52,043 nucleotides of DNA, taken from Methylotenera_A sp040387515. Its GTDB lineage: Bacteria; Pseudomonadota; Gammaproteobacteria; Burkholderiales; Methylophilaceae. Numbering within the stretch: the stretch's first letter is position 1; the number at the start of each line of letters is the position of its first letter. This document shows positions 17,133-24,832 of the stretch, in pieces. The notes below the pieces were generated by a model. The model ran no database searches, was not told the DNA's origin, and saw nothing but the letters and a program-made list of their open reading frames with translations. The stretch is from assembly GCA_040387515.1 (NCBI GenBank), contig JAZKDP010000017.1, positions 1 to 52,043 of the forward strand, given 5' to 3'. Made by a program: the position numbers and the translations under genes.

Positions 17133-18380
17133 TTACTTCTTTGGTTTCTGGATATTGCAGTGTTCAGCTAAATACATCATTACTTCATGTAAATTCTCAT
17201 CTGAGCTATCTAACAGATACGGTGAAGCATCATCAACAAAATCATCCCATAACGACATTAGTTGATCCATCTCATCATGAGGCGCCGTCTTAATCAGATT
17301 AAGCACTTCATTTTGTAAAAGACCATTTTCGCGAATGTTTAAAACTGCTTTTTTAGCTTCGGTGGCCTTTAAATGGGTTTTATGATTTACTCCTGCTGAC
17401 GCACATAGAAATAAGGTAAGAAGCAACGAATCCTCATTATTACCGCCTGTAAGTGAAAACCAGTCTGCTGCAAGCATTTTGTCGAATCGACTCAGCTCAT
17501 TTAGCTGACCTTGTATGTAAAAGTATCGGCTGTCTTTGAAGTCGTTTAAAACTGACTCTAGCGTGATGGATTGATTAACTATTTTAGGAATATCTTCATT
17601 CTGAATGCTTTCAAGAATTTCTTTGGCGTAGACTTGGAGTTCTGCTGGCAGATCATCTATAAATTTGCTTGAGTAAGTTACATCACCTAAAAGCGCCCAT
17701 TCTTTACGAATTGAAGTAAATATCTCAAATAAGGCAGCTTCATCAGGAAATCTGGATTTATTAGCCGTTACTTTTTTTGCGCCATATGCCAAAGATAACA
17801 AGGATGTGCGAATGACAGGCTCAGCTGATGCAAACATCTCATTAAGTTCATTGCTACTCGACCCAAGTCTCTCGACCAGTAAAGTAGCTAAATTGATGTT
17901 CCTTTTGAATCGTTCACAATCTTTAAATGTTTGTCTAAACTTTGTTACAGACAGTTCTTTGCTTAACCCTTTTTTTAGAAACTCGCGCTCAGTATCAAAT
18001 CTAGATGAACCGAAGTGCTCATCTTCTGGCATGCTGTAGAGCGCTTTTAGCATTTGTGATCCACCGCGAGAAAGCGCTCGAAATGGTTTGTCTTTTAAAA
18101 GCTGTGCGGCTTTATCTAACTCACCACCTGTTGTATCTTCAAGATATAAGCTTACCAAGCTCACCATGCGTCTCATGGACGCTTCTAGATTTTGCCTCAG
18201 ATGAGTGGATTCATCAAAATATTCAGCAATTTGTAGCGAGCCTGTGGCTGCATCATTAATCATTTCAGCTAACCTAGCTTGATCGATGAAATTGTTCTGA
18301 ACCGCATGTTTAAGCGCCTTTTCAAAGAAAGGCGCATTGTCATAGGCTGAAACAGAATGAGTATTTTGAATGAGTGCCAT
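17133..18380 (-). CDS. Unrecognised 415-aa protein, last gene of J-domain operon
   Basis: I do not recognise this protein. It is predicted to be soluble and almost all helical, with many amphipathic stretches and no signal peptide, membrane helix, nucleotide-binding loop or metal motif. A HEAT/TPR-like helical scaffold is possible but unproven. It follows the 222-aa gene by 47 bases. The start ATG has no clear ribosome site, suggesting it depends on translation of the upstream genes. Its context with a J-domain protein suggests a client or partner of an Hsp70 system. Confidence 0.75.
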   Translation of the reverse strand: MALIQNTHSVSAYDNAPFFEKALKHAVQNNFIDQARLAEMINDAATGSLQIAEYFDESTHLRQNLEASMRRMVSLVSLYLEDTTGGELDKAAQLLKDKPFRALSRGGSQMLKALYSMPEDEHFGSSRFDTEREFLKKGLSKELSVTKFRQTFKDCERFKRNINLATLLVERLGSSSNELNEMFASAEPVIRTSLLSLAYGAKKVTANKSRFPDEAALFEIFTSIRKEWALLGDVTYSSKFIDDLPAELQVYAKEILESIQNEDIPKIVNQSITLESVLNDFKDSRYFYIQGQLNELSRFDKMLAADWFSLTGGNNEDSLLLTLFLCASAGVNHKTHLKATEAKKAVLNIRENGLLQNEVLNLIKTAPHDEMDQLMSLWDDFVDDASPYLLDSSDENLHEVMMYLAEHCNIQKPKK

Positions 18381-18427
18381 AAGTGATTGTTTAATGATGC
18401 AAGGGCTGTGTATTTAGCTAAAAGCAT

Positions 18428-19096
18428 CTAAATTGCAGAATCTTCATCCTCATCATCTTTAGTATCTTTTTCTTCAGGAGCCGTGTTCTCAACGGCTTCA
18501 TCATCGCTTTCAGTCGTGTGAACAGCTTCAGGGATTAGTCGCGCCTGAAGTTTAGTTTTTAACAGGACAAGCACTATATTGTAAATGTCTGAATGTTCAT
18601 GACGTAGTAACCATGTGAGCTCTTTCCAGTCATGATCGCTAATTTCTGAGCGTGATATATCATCGGTTTCCAGTGCCGAAAATGTCTCTCCTACAACTTC
18701 TTCTGCGCGATCTGAAAGGTAATCTGCCAATGTCTCATAACCAAACTCAAGCTCGGCGATTGCTGCAATAAACTCGTTCGCGTCGGCATCTTCCCGAAAA
18801 ATCACCGAGTTAATCATTCCGCGAAGTTGTTCGTGCGACATATCTTTATAGAGACGTTCTAAAACAACCACGCGTGCAAATTGTTCAGGGGTGATTAACA
18901 AATTCAACAGTGACTGTTTAGATGAGTCATATTCGCGAATTACTGCCAATAGATCTTTCGCTGGAATTTCATCAAGAACCTCTACCAGTGCATGATCGCC
19001 CTCGGTTTCTACTAGGGCGGTGAGTAAAGCCTCGGCTCTTACTATGTCGCCAGACTGTATAAGATTGGTTGCTTCTACAACGACTAAATGTGTCAT
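18428..19096 (-). CDS. Unrecognised acidic 222-aa protein of the J-domain operon
   Basis: I do not recognise this protein. Residues 1-175 look helical (AEALLTALVETEGDHALVEV; EFIAAIAELEFGYETLADYL). The last 30 residues are an acidic disordered tail, DDEAVENTAPEEKDTKDDED and beyond. There is no signal peptide or membrane helix. It is 42 bases downstream of the 163-aa gene, with GGATAAAA before its ATG. The acidic tail is shared in style with the preceding gene product, which may mean they bind a common basic partner. Confidence 0.75.
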   Translation of the reverse strand: MTHLVVVEATNLIQSGDIVRAEALLTALVETEGDHALVEVLDEIPAKDLLAVIREYDSSKQSLLNLLITPEQFARVVVLERLYKDMSHEQLRGMINSVIFREDADANEFIAAIAELEFGYETLADYLSDRAEEVVGETFSALETDDISRSEISDHDWKELTWLLRHEHSDIYNIVLVLLKTKLQARLIPEAVHTTESDDEAVENTAPEEKDTKDDEDEDSAI

Positions 19097-19138
19097 TTTT
19101 ATCCTATTGTATTTATTAAAGTCTACTAATGAGCGTCT

Positions 19139-19630
19139 CTAATGGCTATCGAATCCTTGCTCAGATAGCCATTCGCCGCCAGATTCAGCAAGGTCATCTG
19201 ATTCTTCAGATTCCATTTCTTCAATGGCGTCTTCACTTACTTCATATAGTGCATAGAGGTGTTCTAGCATGACGGTGGTTAGTAAAAAATGCTCACCACC
19301 AGCTTCATCTTTTATCTTATCAATAATGTTACTTGCCCAAGACTTAAACTCAACGCTGGAAGATATATCATCCCATGCTGGAAACATAGCAGGTTCTTTA
19401 TCAATATAACTCATGATGATTTCTGGTTTTTTAATCACAATACTTCTATGAAAAATAACCGCCATCATCTCTGGGTTAGTCATTATCATCGGCATTAAGT
19501 CTGGTATCTGTGATCGCTTTTCTTTAAGACGATCAGTGAGAACATCTTCACCACCTGAATCAGTTTTTAAATCATTAATATCAGCCACATAAGTAGCCAT
19601 TAGGTCAGTAAAGTAGCGCGATATTCTCAT
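19139..19630 (-). CDS. Unrecognised acidic 163-aa protein coupled to the J-domain gene
   Basis: I do not recognise this protein. It begins MRISRYFTDLMATYVADI and ends in an acidic tail (EDAIEEMESEESDDLAESGG). It appears helical and soluble. The frame could open earlier at 19663, but ATG 19630 overlaps the stop of the J-domain gene (CGATGA), the usual mark of translational coupling, so I take that as the start. The product is likely made in fixed ratio with the J-domain protein and may bind it. Confidence 0.75.
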   Translation of the reverse strand: MRISRYFTDLMATYVADINDLKTDSGGEDVLTDRLKEKRSQIPDLMPMIMTNPEMMAVIFHRSIVIKKPEIIMSYIDKEPAMFPAWDDISSSVEFKSWASNIIDKIKDEAGGEHFLLTTVMLEHLYALYEVSEDAIEEMESEESDDLAESGGEWLSEQGFDSH

Positions 19631-19908
19631 CGTTTTAATATTCCATCTATATAGTACTGCCAAATTTCATGTGCCGTGTCTATCGGACTATCCAATAAAC
19701 TACGTCTGCGGTTTTCGTCGTACGACTTTCTTTTATCAGTATCGGAAAGTATTTCGTAGGCTTCCTGCACTAGTCTGAATTTTGCAGGAGCATCACTTGC
19801 CGAGTTTTTATCAGGATGGAATTGAGATGCCAACTTGCGGTAGGTGGTTTTTATTTCAGCTAGAGTCGCATTAGTTGCAAGGCCTAAAACTTCGTAGTAA
19901 TTTTTCAA
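19627..19908 (-). CDS. Small J-domain (DnaJ-like) co-chaperone
   Basis: The 93-residue protein is essentially one J-domain (residues 1-70: YYEVLGLATNATLAEIKTTY, HPD at 31-33, KFRLVQEAYEILSDTDKRKSYD) plus a 20-residue tail, IDTAHEIWQYYIDGIL. The HPD motif means it should stimulate an Hsp70 ATPase. There is no Gly/Phe region, zinc finger or client-binding domain, so it is a specialised type III J-protein. It starts at TTG with TGGTGGA 6 bases upstream. It is the first gene of a four-gene operon with three unknown proteins. Confidence 0.88.
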   Translation of the reverse strand: MKNYYEVLGLATNATLAEIKTTYRKLASQFHPDKNSASDAPAKFRLVQEAYEILSDTDKRKSYDENRRRSLLDSPIDTAHEIWQYYIDGILKR

Positions 19909-19996
19909 TTTTATCCACCAAATTTAGTGAGGGTCACAAGCGTGTTTATAATAGTTAATCTAGATTGTAATTTTTATTACGCCTAGAATCACAGAA

Positions 19997-20027
19997 ATAA
20001 AAAAGCCCCACATTTCTGCAGGGCTTG
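19997..20027 (-). terminator. Terminator of tRNA-Asn
   Basis: On the minus strand, AAGCCCTGCAGAAATGTGGGGCTTTTTTATT forms an AAGCCC/GGGCTT stem followed by a run of six T, starting about a dozen bases past the tRNA 3' end. Confidence 0.75.
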
Positions 20028-20038
20028 TTTATTATATT

Positions 20039-20114
20039 TGGCTCCTCGACCTGGGCTCGAACCAGGGACACACGGATTAACAGTCCGTTGCTCTACCGAC
20101 TGAGCTATCGAGGA
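20039..20114 (-). tRNA. tRNA-Asn (GTT)
   Basis: A 76-base cloverleaf including encoded CCA: acceptor TCCTCGA pairs with TCGAGGA, D-arm AGCTCAGTCGGTAGAGC, anticodon loop CTGTTAA with GTT at the centre, and T-arm CCTGGTTCGAGCCCAGG. The 3' end points toward the J-domain operon. Confidence 0.97.
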
Positions 20115-20138
20115 ATCGGTTACACTTGTGAAGGCGTG

Positions 20139-20167
20139 ATAATACTGACTAAGAGCCTTTTGGTCAA
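20139..20167 (-). promoter_or_regulatory. Sigma-70 promoter of tRNA-Asn
   Basis: On the minus strand, TTGACC (20167-20162) and TATTAT (20144-20139) are separated by exactly 17 bases, with the tRNA 5' end 24 bases beyond the -10 box. Confidence 0.7.
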
Positions 20168-20197
20168 TCGTTACAACCAATAATTTATGGGTTAATT

Positions 20198-21550
20198 GTG
20201 AAAAATTCTAAAAAAATAGTTTTTGCGGTGATGTTTGTCATTATTGCGCTAATTATCCTGCCTTTTTCATTGCCGACGCAGACATATATACGCAAAGCGG
20301 AAAGTATCGCCAGCGAAAAATTAGGCGTGCCTGTGACAATTGCAAATGGACATTTACGTTTTTTGCCTAGTCCGCGATTAGTGGCTAGCGGCATTGTGGT
20401 TGGTGAGAGTCAAGAAGTGGTCGTTGAGAAGTTGGTTATTGTGCCAACTTTGAGTTCGCTTTTTTCTGCAACTAAGCAGATTGATTTAAAAGTAATTAAG
20501 CCTGTAATTAAAAAATCTGCTTTACCGATTGTTTCTGCCTTAGCGGCAAATAAGTCTGAAAAAGCGGAAGCGGCGGCAATTAATGTGAGCCGTATCGATA
20601 TTCAAGAAATGCAATTTATTTGGCCTGATATCAAGATGCCGATTTTGAATGCTGAAATTGCATTAACTCAATTGAATCAATTAGATTCTGCGCTGATAGA
20701 AAGTGTGGATGGCAAACTTAAGGTAGATGTGGCGCCCAATGGGGGTGAGCATTTAATTACAGTCAATGCAGATAAATGGACTTTGCCAATTGGTTTGCCG
20801 CTATTAATTGATAAAGCAAAGTTTGAAATGCATCTTAAAGGCAATCAATTAACCATTCCTAAAATTGATGCAGCACTTTATGGTGGGAAATTGGCCGGAA
20901 ATGCTGTGTTAACTTGGCAAGAGGGCAAGGATGCAAGCAATTGGAAAACGAAAGGGCACTTAAAAATTGATGGCTTATCCGTAAAAGAACCTACCAGAAT
21001 GATAAGCCGAGCGGTTTATTTGAGCGGTAGTTTATTTGCAGATGGAAATTTTTCTGCCTCAGCCAAAGAAGTGGGTCAGTTGGCAGATCGCTTACAAGCC
21101 AGTTTTAAATTCAAAATCAACAATGGGATTCTGCATGGGTTAGATTTGGTAAAAGTGGCGAGTTTGTTGATTAAGCAAAGCCAAAATGGCGGTGACACGC
21201 AATTTTCTGCATTTTCTGGCTTGTTAAATGTATCTGGCAAGCAATATCATTTGCGTGATTTAAATATTAGTTCCGGTTTATTAACGGCGAAAGGGCAAGT
21301 TAAAATTAAACCGAATAAGGCGTTGGATGGCACTGGTTCGGTAGCGATGAAACATAGCGTCAGTTTGGTCGCCATTCCACTAGACGTTTCTGGCACGGTC
21401 AGTAAGCCTGTAGTCTTGCCATCTAAAGCTGCATTGGCTGGTGCTGTGGCGGGTACGGCTATTTTAGGGCCAGGCGCAGGTACAAGTGTTGGTATCAAAG
21501 CGGCTGAGGCTTTAGATTCATTTAAAAATTTATTTGGTCGCGATAAATAA
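20198..21550 (+). CDS. AsmA-family protein
   Basis: The 450-residue protein has an N-terminal membrane anchor (about 8-27), and the AsmA opening GVPVTIANGHLRFLPSPRLV. The C-terminal AsmA-like beta-rich region contains ISSGLLTAKGQVKIKPNKAL, followed by a Gly/Ala-rich helix (AALAGAVAGTAILGPGAG). AsmA-like proteins span the periplasm and help carry lipids to the outer membrane. It is shorter than Escherichia coli AsmA (about 617 residues), matching shorter betaproteobacterial forms. It starts at GTG 20198; an upstream ATG is out of frame. It is a single gene. Confidence 0.78.
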   Translation: MKNSKKIVFAVMFVIIALIILPFSLPTQTYIRKAESIASEKLGVPVTIANGHLRFLPSPRLVASGIVVGESQEVVVEKLVIVPTLSSLFSATKQIDLKVIKPVIKKSALPIVSALAANKSEKAEAAAINVSRIDIQEMQFIWPDIKMPILNAEIALTQLNQLDSALIESVDGKLKVDVAPNGGEHLITVNADKWTLPIGLPLLIDKAKFEMHLKGNQLTIPKIDAALYGGKLAGNAVLTWQEGKDASNWKTKGHLKIDGLSVKEPTRMISRAVYLSGSLFADGNFSASAKEVGQLADRLQASFKFKINNGILHGLDLVKVASLLIKQSQNGGDTQFSAFSGLLNVSGKQYHLRDLNISSGLLTAKGQVKIKPNKALDGTGSVAMKHSVSLVAIPLDVSGTVSKPVVLPSKAALAGAVAGTAILGPGAGTSVGIKAAEALDSFKNLFGRDK

Positions 21551-21623
21551 AATCGCTTGTGCCAAAATAAATTTCTATAAAGTTAATAGGTGTATTTGGT
21601 TAAACCATAGAAAGTAGGCTGAA

Positions 21624-22094
21624 ATGTTTGATATAGCAGTGCCTTGGTGGGAATTGGTGGTCAGAGGTTTGGTGGTGTATGTATTTTTGATTGCATTGTT
21701 GCGTTTAACTGGCAAGCGGCAGATTGGCCAGCTTTCACCGTTTGATTTAGTGCTGTTGCTTATTTTATCCAACGCTGTGCAAAATTCGATGAATGCGGGT
21801 GACAACTCGCTGGTTGGCGGTTTGATATCGGCCACTACATTGGTTGCGGTCAATTATTTGGTCGGTTTAATTGCTTTTAAAAGTAAAAAACTGGAAGCTG
21901 TTATTGAGGGCAGGCCGCAAGTGATCATTCATCAAGGCAAACTGTTTGAGGATGTGATGAATGAGGCAAAATTAACGCGGCAGGAACTGGATTCTACTTT
22001 GCGCCAATCTGGTTATTTTGAGATCAAGGATATTAAATTGGCAATATTGGAAAATAATGGCAGCGTGACAGTGCAAGGCTATGATAAGAAATAA
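21624..22094 (+). CDS. DUF421 (YetF/YcaP-type) membrane protein
   Basis: The 156-residue protein has three N-terminal membrane helices followed by a small cytoplasmic domain. The family pattern RLTGKRQIGQLSPFDLVLLL, then ILSNAVQNSM, and the late LTRQELDSTLRQSGYFEIKD are clear. Members include Bacillus YetF-like spore proteins and Escherichia YcaP; the biochemical role is unknown. It is followed by a strong bidirectional terminator. Confidence 0.85.
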   Translation: MFDIAVPWWELVVRGLVVYVFLIALLRLTGKRQIGQLSPFDLVLLLILSNAVQNSMNAGDNSLVGGLISATTLVAVNYLVGLIAFKSKKLEAVIEGRPQVIIHQGKLFEDVMNEAKLTRQELDSTLRQSGYFEIKDIKLAILENNGSVTVQGYDKK

Positions 22095-22096
22095 CA

Positions 22097-22136
22097 ATTA
22101 ATAAAAAAGGTCTTTTTAAAGGCCTTTTTTATTAAT
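22097..22136. terminator. Bidirectional terminator
   Basis: ATTAATAAAAAAGG (22097-22110) and CCTTTTTTATTAAT (22123-22136) are exact complements with a 12-base loop. The T-run on both strands fits termination of the convergent DUF421 and aminotransferase genes. Confidence 0.85.
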
Positions 22137-22159
22137 AGGGATTTAAAGTAAAACTGTTT

Positions 22160-23371
22160 TTAACTTAATGCTTTTTCAATTCGGTCTAACGCGTTACGCA
22201 AATTATCCATGCTGGTTGCAAACGAAATGCGGAAATAACCTTCTGCACCAAATGCAGAACCAGGCACAACCGCCACATCAAATTTTTCCAGCAAGTATTC
22301 TGCAAAAGCCATATCGGTCGCCGCATTAATTTTGCCTGCTTTATGTAGGCTGGCAATGGCTGATCGCGCATCAGGGAATGCATAAAAAGCACCACCAGCC
22401 ATTAGGCAACTTAAACCTGGCATTGCATTAAAACGGTCGACAACGTATTTATGACGTTCTTTAAATGCAGTCACCATTGGTTTAATGCAATCCTGAGAAC
22501 CGCTTAATGCTGCTTCTGCCGCATATTGTGAAATTGAAGTCGCGTTGCTAGTTGATTGCGATTGTAAGATTTCCATTGCTTTAATAATGTATGCAGGACC
22601 AGCCGCGTAACCGATACGCCAGCCTGTCATAGAGTAAGCTTTAGAAACACCATTTAGCACGATGCAACGGTCTTTTAACACTGGTGTGGCATTTAATATA
22701 TTGTAGAATTTATCGCCAGTTAAGTTCACATGTTCGTACATATCGTCTGTGGCAACCAGTACATGCGGATGTTTTAATAACACTTCGCCCAGCGCTTTTA
22801 ATTCATCCAGATTATAAACCGCACCAGTTGGGTTGGATGGTGAATTGAACATTATTAGTTTGGTTTTTGGCGTAATCGCTGCTGCTAATTGCGCAGGCAG
22901 CAATTTAAAGCCTTGTTCAATGCCGCATTCAATAATCACCGGCACGGCCTCAGCCACTAAAGCGATATCCGCATAGCTCACCCAATATGGCGCAGGTACG
23001 ATGACTTCATCACCTTTGTTCAGCACGGCCAAGCACAAGTTGAAAATCGTTTGCTTGCCGCCAACACCGACAATCACTTCATTTACCGCATAATCAAAGC
23101 CGTTTTCAGTTTTAAACTTATTCACAATTGCTTTTTTAAGCGCTGGAATTCCGCTCACTGGCGTGTATTTGGTATAGCCCGCATTAATCGCGGCAATTGC
23201 GGCGTCTTTAATATGCTGTGGCGTATCAAAATCAGGTTCGCCAGCCGCTAGACCAATAATTGGGCGACCTTCAGACTTATATTTAGCAGCTTTAGCAGTA
23301 ATAGCAAGGGTAGGGGATTCTTTAATGCTTTGAACGCGGTTTGATAAAACCTGTGCAGACGAGTGGGCCAA
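22160..23371 (-). CDS. Aspartate aminotransferase-like PLP enzyme (class I/II)
   Basis: The 403-residue enzyme is a fold-type I aminotransferase of the prokaryotic aspartate/prephenate group. Key features: the pyridoxal lysine K244 in VSKAYSMTGWRIGY, NSPSNPTG at 176-183, the D210-containing TDDMYEH, and the substrate-carboxylate Arg in GYFRISFATS near the C-terminus. It interconverts aspartate and oxaloacetate with glutamate and may also use prephenate. It starts at TTG 23371 with AAGGAAAG upstream. It is not obviously in an operon. Confidence 0.9.
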   Translation of the reverse strand: MAHSSAQVLSNRVQSIKESPTLAITAKAAKYKSEGRPIIGLAAGEPDFDTPQHIKDAAIAAINAGYTKYTPVSGIPALKKAIVNKFKTENGFDYAVNEVIVGVGGKQTIFNLCLAVLNKGDEVIVPAPYWVSYADIALVAEAVPVIIECGIEQGFKLLPAQLAAAITPKTKLIMFNSPSNPTGAVYNLDELKALGEVLLKHPHVLVATDDMYEHVNLTGDKFYNILNATPVLKDRCIVLNGVSKAYSMTGWRIGYAAGPAYIIKAMEILQSQSTSNATSISQYAAEAALSGSQDCIKPMVTAFKERHKYVVDRFNAMPGLSCLMAGGAFYAFPDARSAIASLHKAGKINAATDMAFAEYLLEKFDVAVVPGSAFGAEGYFRISFATSMDNLRNALDRIEKALS

Positions 23372-23474
23372 AATACGCTTTCCTTAAAACGGATTAACTT
23401 AGATCGATTGAATAGCCGCTATTTTACGCATAAAAATAGGATTAAGGAATCACCGTATATAAGCCGAGTTTAAA

Positions 23475-23503
23475 TATAAAGACCGCATACTGTGGTCTTT
23501 ATA
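23475..23503 (-). terminator. Hairpin after the protease gene
   Basis: TATAAAGACC and GGTCTTTATA form a perfect 10-base stem with a 9-base loop, between the protease stop and the aminotransferase start. Downstream T content is moderate, so it is a probable but not strong terminator. Confidence 0.5.
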
Positions 23504-23559
23504 TAGGATTGCTAGAATTATCGAGTAAATGAAATTGCTGCGCTAGTTGCTTGTGCAAA

Positions 23560-24573
23560 TTAACATTCTTTATCACAACCCATCATCTCAGAGTATTCAG
23601 CGCCTATGTCTTTATCTATATCGTTCAAGGTGACTTGAATACGATGCATTGTATTCGTATCCCCTTGGTTTTTGGCGATAGCACCTAAGCGCACTAAGGC
23701 ATCAAAGTGGCCTTTATCAAGATTCACGGCTTGTTGATATGCTTGTTGCGCTAAATCTAGTTTTGCTAAGTTTTCATTCGCTAAGCCCAATGCATACCAA
23801 GCTTCAGAATTTTTTGGCTCAGCTTGCGTCCATTTTGCAGAAATGTTCGCTAATTTCGGCCAATCTTGGCGCGATTCTGGTACGGCAGCTTGCAGGTAGA
23901 AAGGTTTTTTATCTTCGTCCTCTTCCCACAATGCTTTTCCAGTTACGGGGAATACGGTTGTTTCAGGTTCTTTTTCTAGTTTTTCTAACCATTCAATTGG
24001 CAGCGCATAGTGAATGCTGCCGCCGGAACCCGCAGTTTTAAAAGTATTAATACCGACCAAATGGCCTTGCATATCAAATAATCCGCTACCACTGGCGCCC
24101 ATCGTAAACTTTGCCGTGCTGCGAATAATTTTGCCATTATCCGAATCAAAAAGTGCTTTGACATTGCCGCTAGAAGTAAGTGGGGTGGGCACGCCATTAG
24201 AGTGTCCAATTGCAGCTACTTGTTGGCCGCGTTTCAAATCAGTACTTTTGCCAATAACGACTGCTTTGAACGGCATTGAAAATGCAGAAACCAAACATAA
24301 GTCGTGCCAAGCATCCACTTTAACGCTGATAATTGGGTAAGTATCTTCGCCACGAGATATCCAAGGCTGTTTAGTCGCGCGCAATACATGGCAATTGGTT
24401 AATACTTTATTCTCCCCAACAACAACGCCAGAGCCGTATGCTAAGCCGCCAGTCGCATTGTAGCCACGTACCATCACTACACTCCATAAAGCATCCATCA
24501 TTTTTGCTGTTTCAAAGGCAAAAACAGATGGAGTTGCAACAAGCATTGCTGTTATTAACACTAAAAAACGCAT
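23560..24573 (-). CDS. Exported trypsin-like serine protease with C-terminal TPRs
   Basis: The 337-residue precursor has a signal peptide (about 1-19, cleavage near VFAFE), a chymotrypsin/DegP-like domain (about 30-210) and a TPR region (about 250-320; AWYALGLANENLAKLDLAQQ). The catalytic triad is visible as H62 (LTNCHVLRA), D91 (AWHDLCLV) and S161 (GASGSGLF). No PDZ domain is present, unlike DegP. It probably acts in the periplasm on unknown substrates, with the TPRs binding a partner. AGGAG lies 6 bases before the ATG. Confidence 0.83.
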   Translation of the reverse strand: MRFLVLITAMLVATPSVFAFETAKMMDALWSVVMVRGYNATGGLAYGSGVVVGENKVLTNCHVLRATKQPWISRGEDTYPIISVKVDAWHDLCLVSAFSMPFKAVVIGKSTDLKRGQQVAAIGHSNGVPTPLTSSGNVKALFDSDNGKIIRSTAKFTMGASGSGLFDMQGHLVGINTFKTAGSGGSIHYALPIEWLEKLEKEPETTVFPVTGKALWEEDEDKKPFYLQAAVPESRQDWPKLANISAKWTQAEPKNSEAWYALGLANENLAKLDLAQQAYQQAVNLDKGHFDALVRLGAIAKNQGDTNTMHRIQVTLNDIDKDIGAEYSEMMGCDKEC

Positions 24574-24832
24574 GAAAATCTCCTAGGCTAGGATTTATAT
24601 GAGCTGTTAAATCACTAAAAATTTATTCTGAACTACTAATACTGATAGTAATGACGGATTTGTTTTGAAATAAGTTCGCCACATAAATAGGCTTCCAAAA
24701 AATGCCAGTAAAGTGTGAGTCACAATTAGCTTTTAATCGGAGCATATTAGCTTGTAATCAAAAAAAGCGCATTTGGATGCAAAACTGCTAGAATTAAGGT
24801 CAAATTTTACACATAAGCTTAGGTATAAACGC

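Noticed and set aside
20039..20114. tRNA-Asn as attachment site for the J-domain operon
   Set aside because: No integrase and no repeat of the tRNA 3' end were seen beyond the operon, so island status is not claimed.
19989..20180. Open frame through tRNA-Asn
   Set aside because: It runs across a clear tRNA gene and its terminator.
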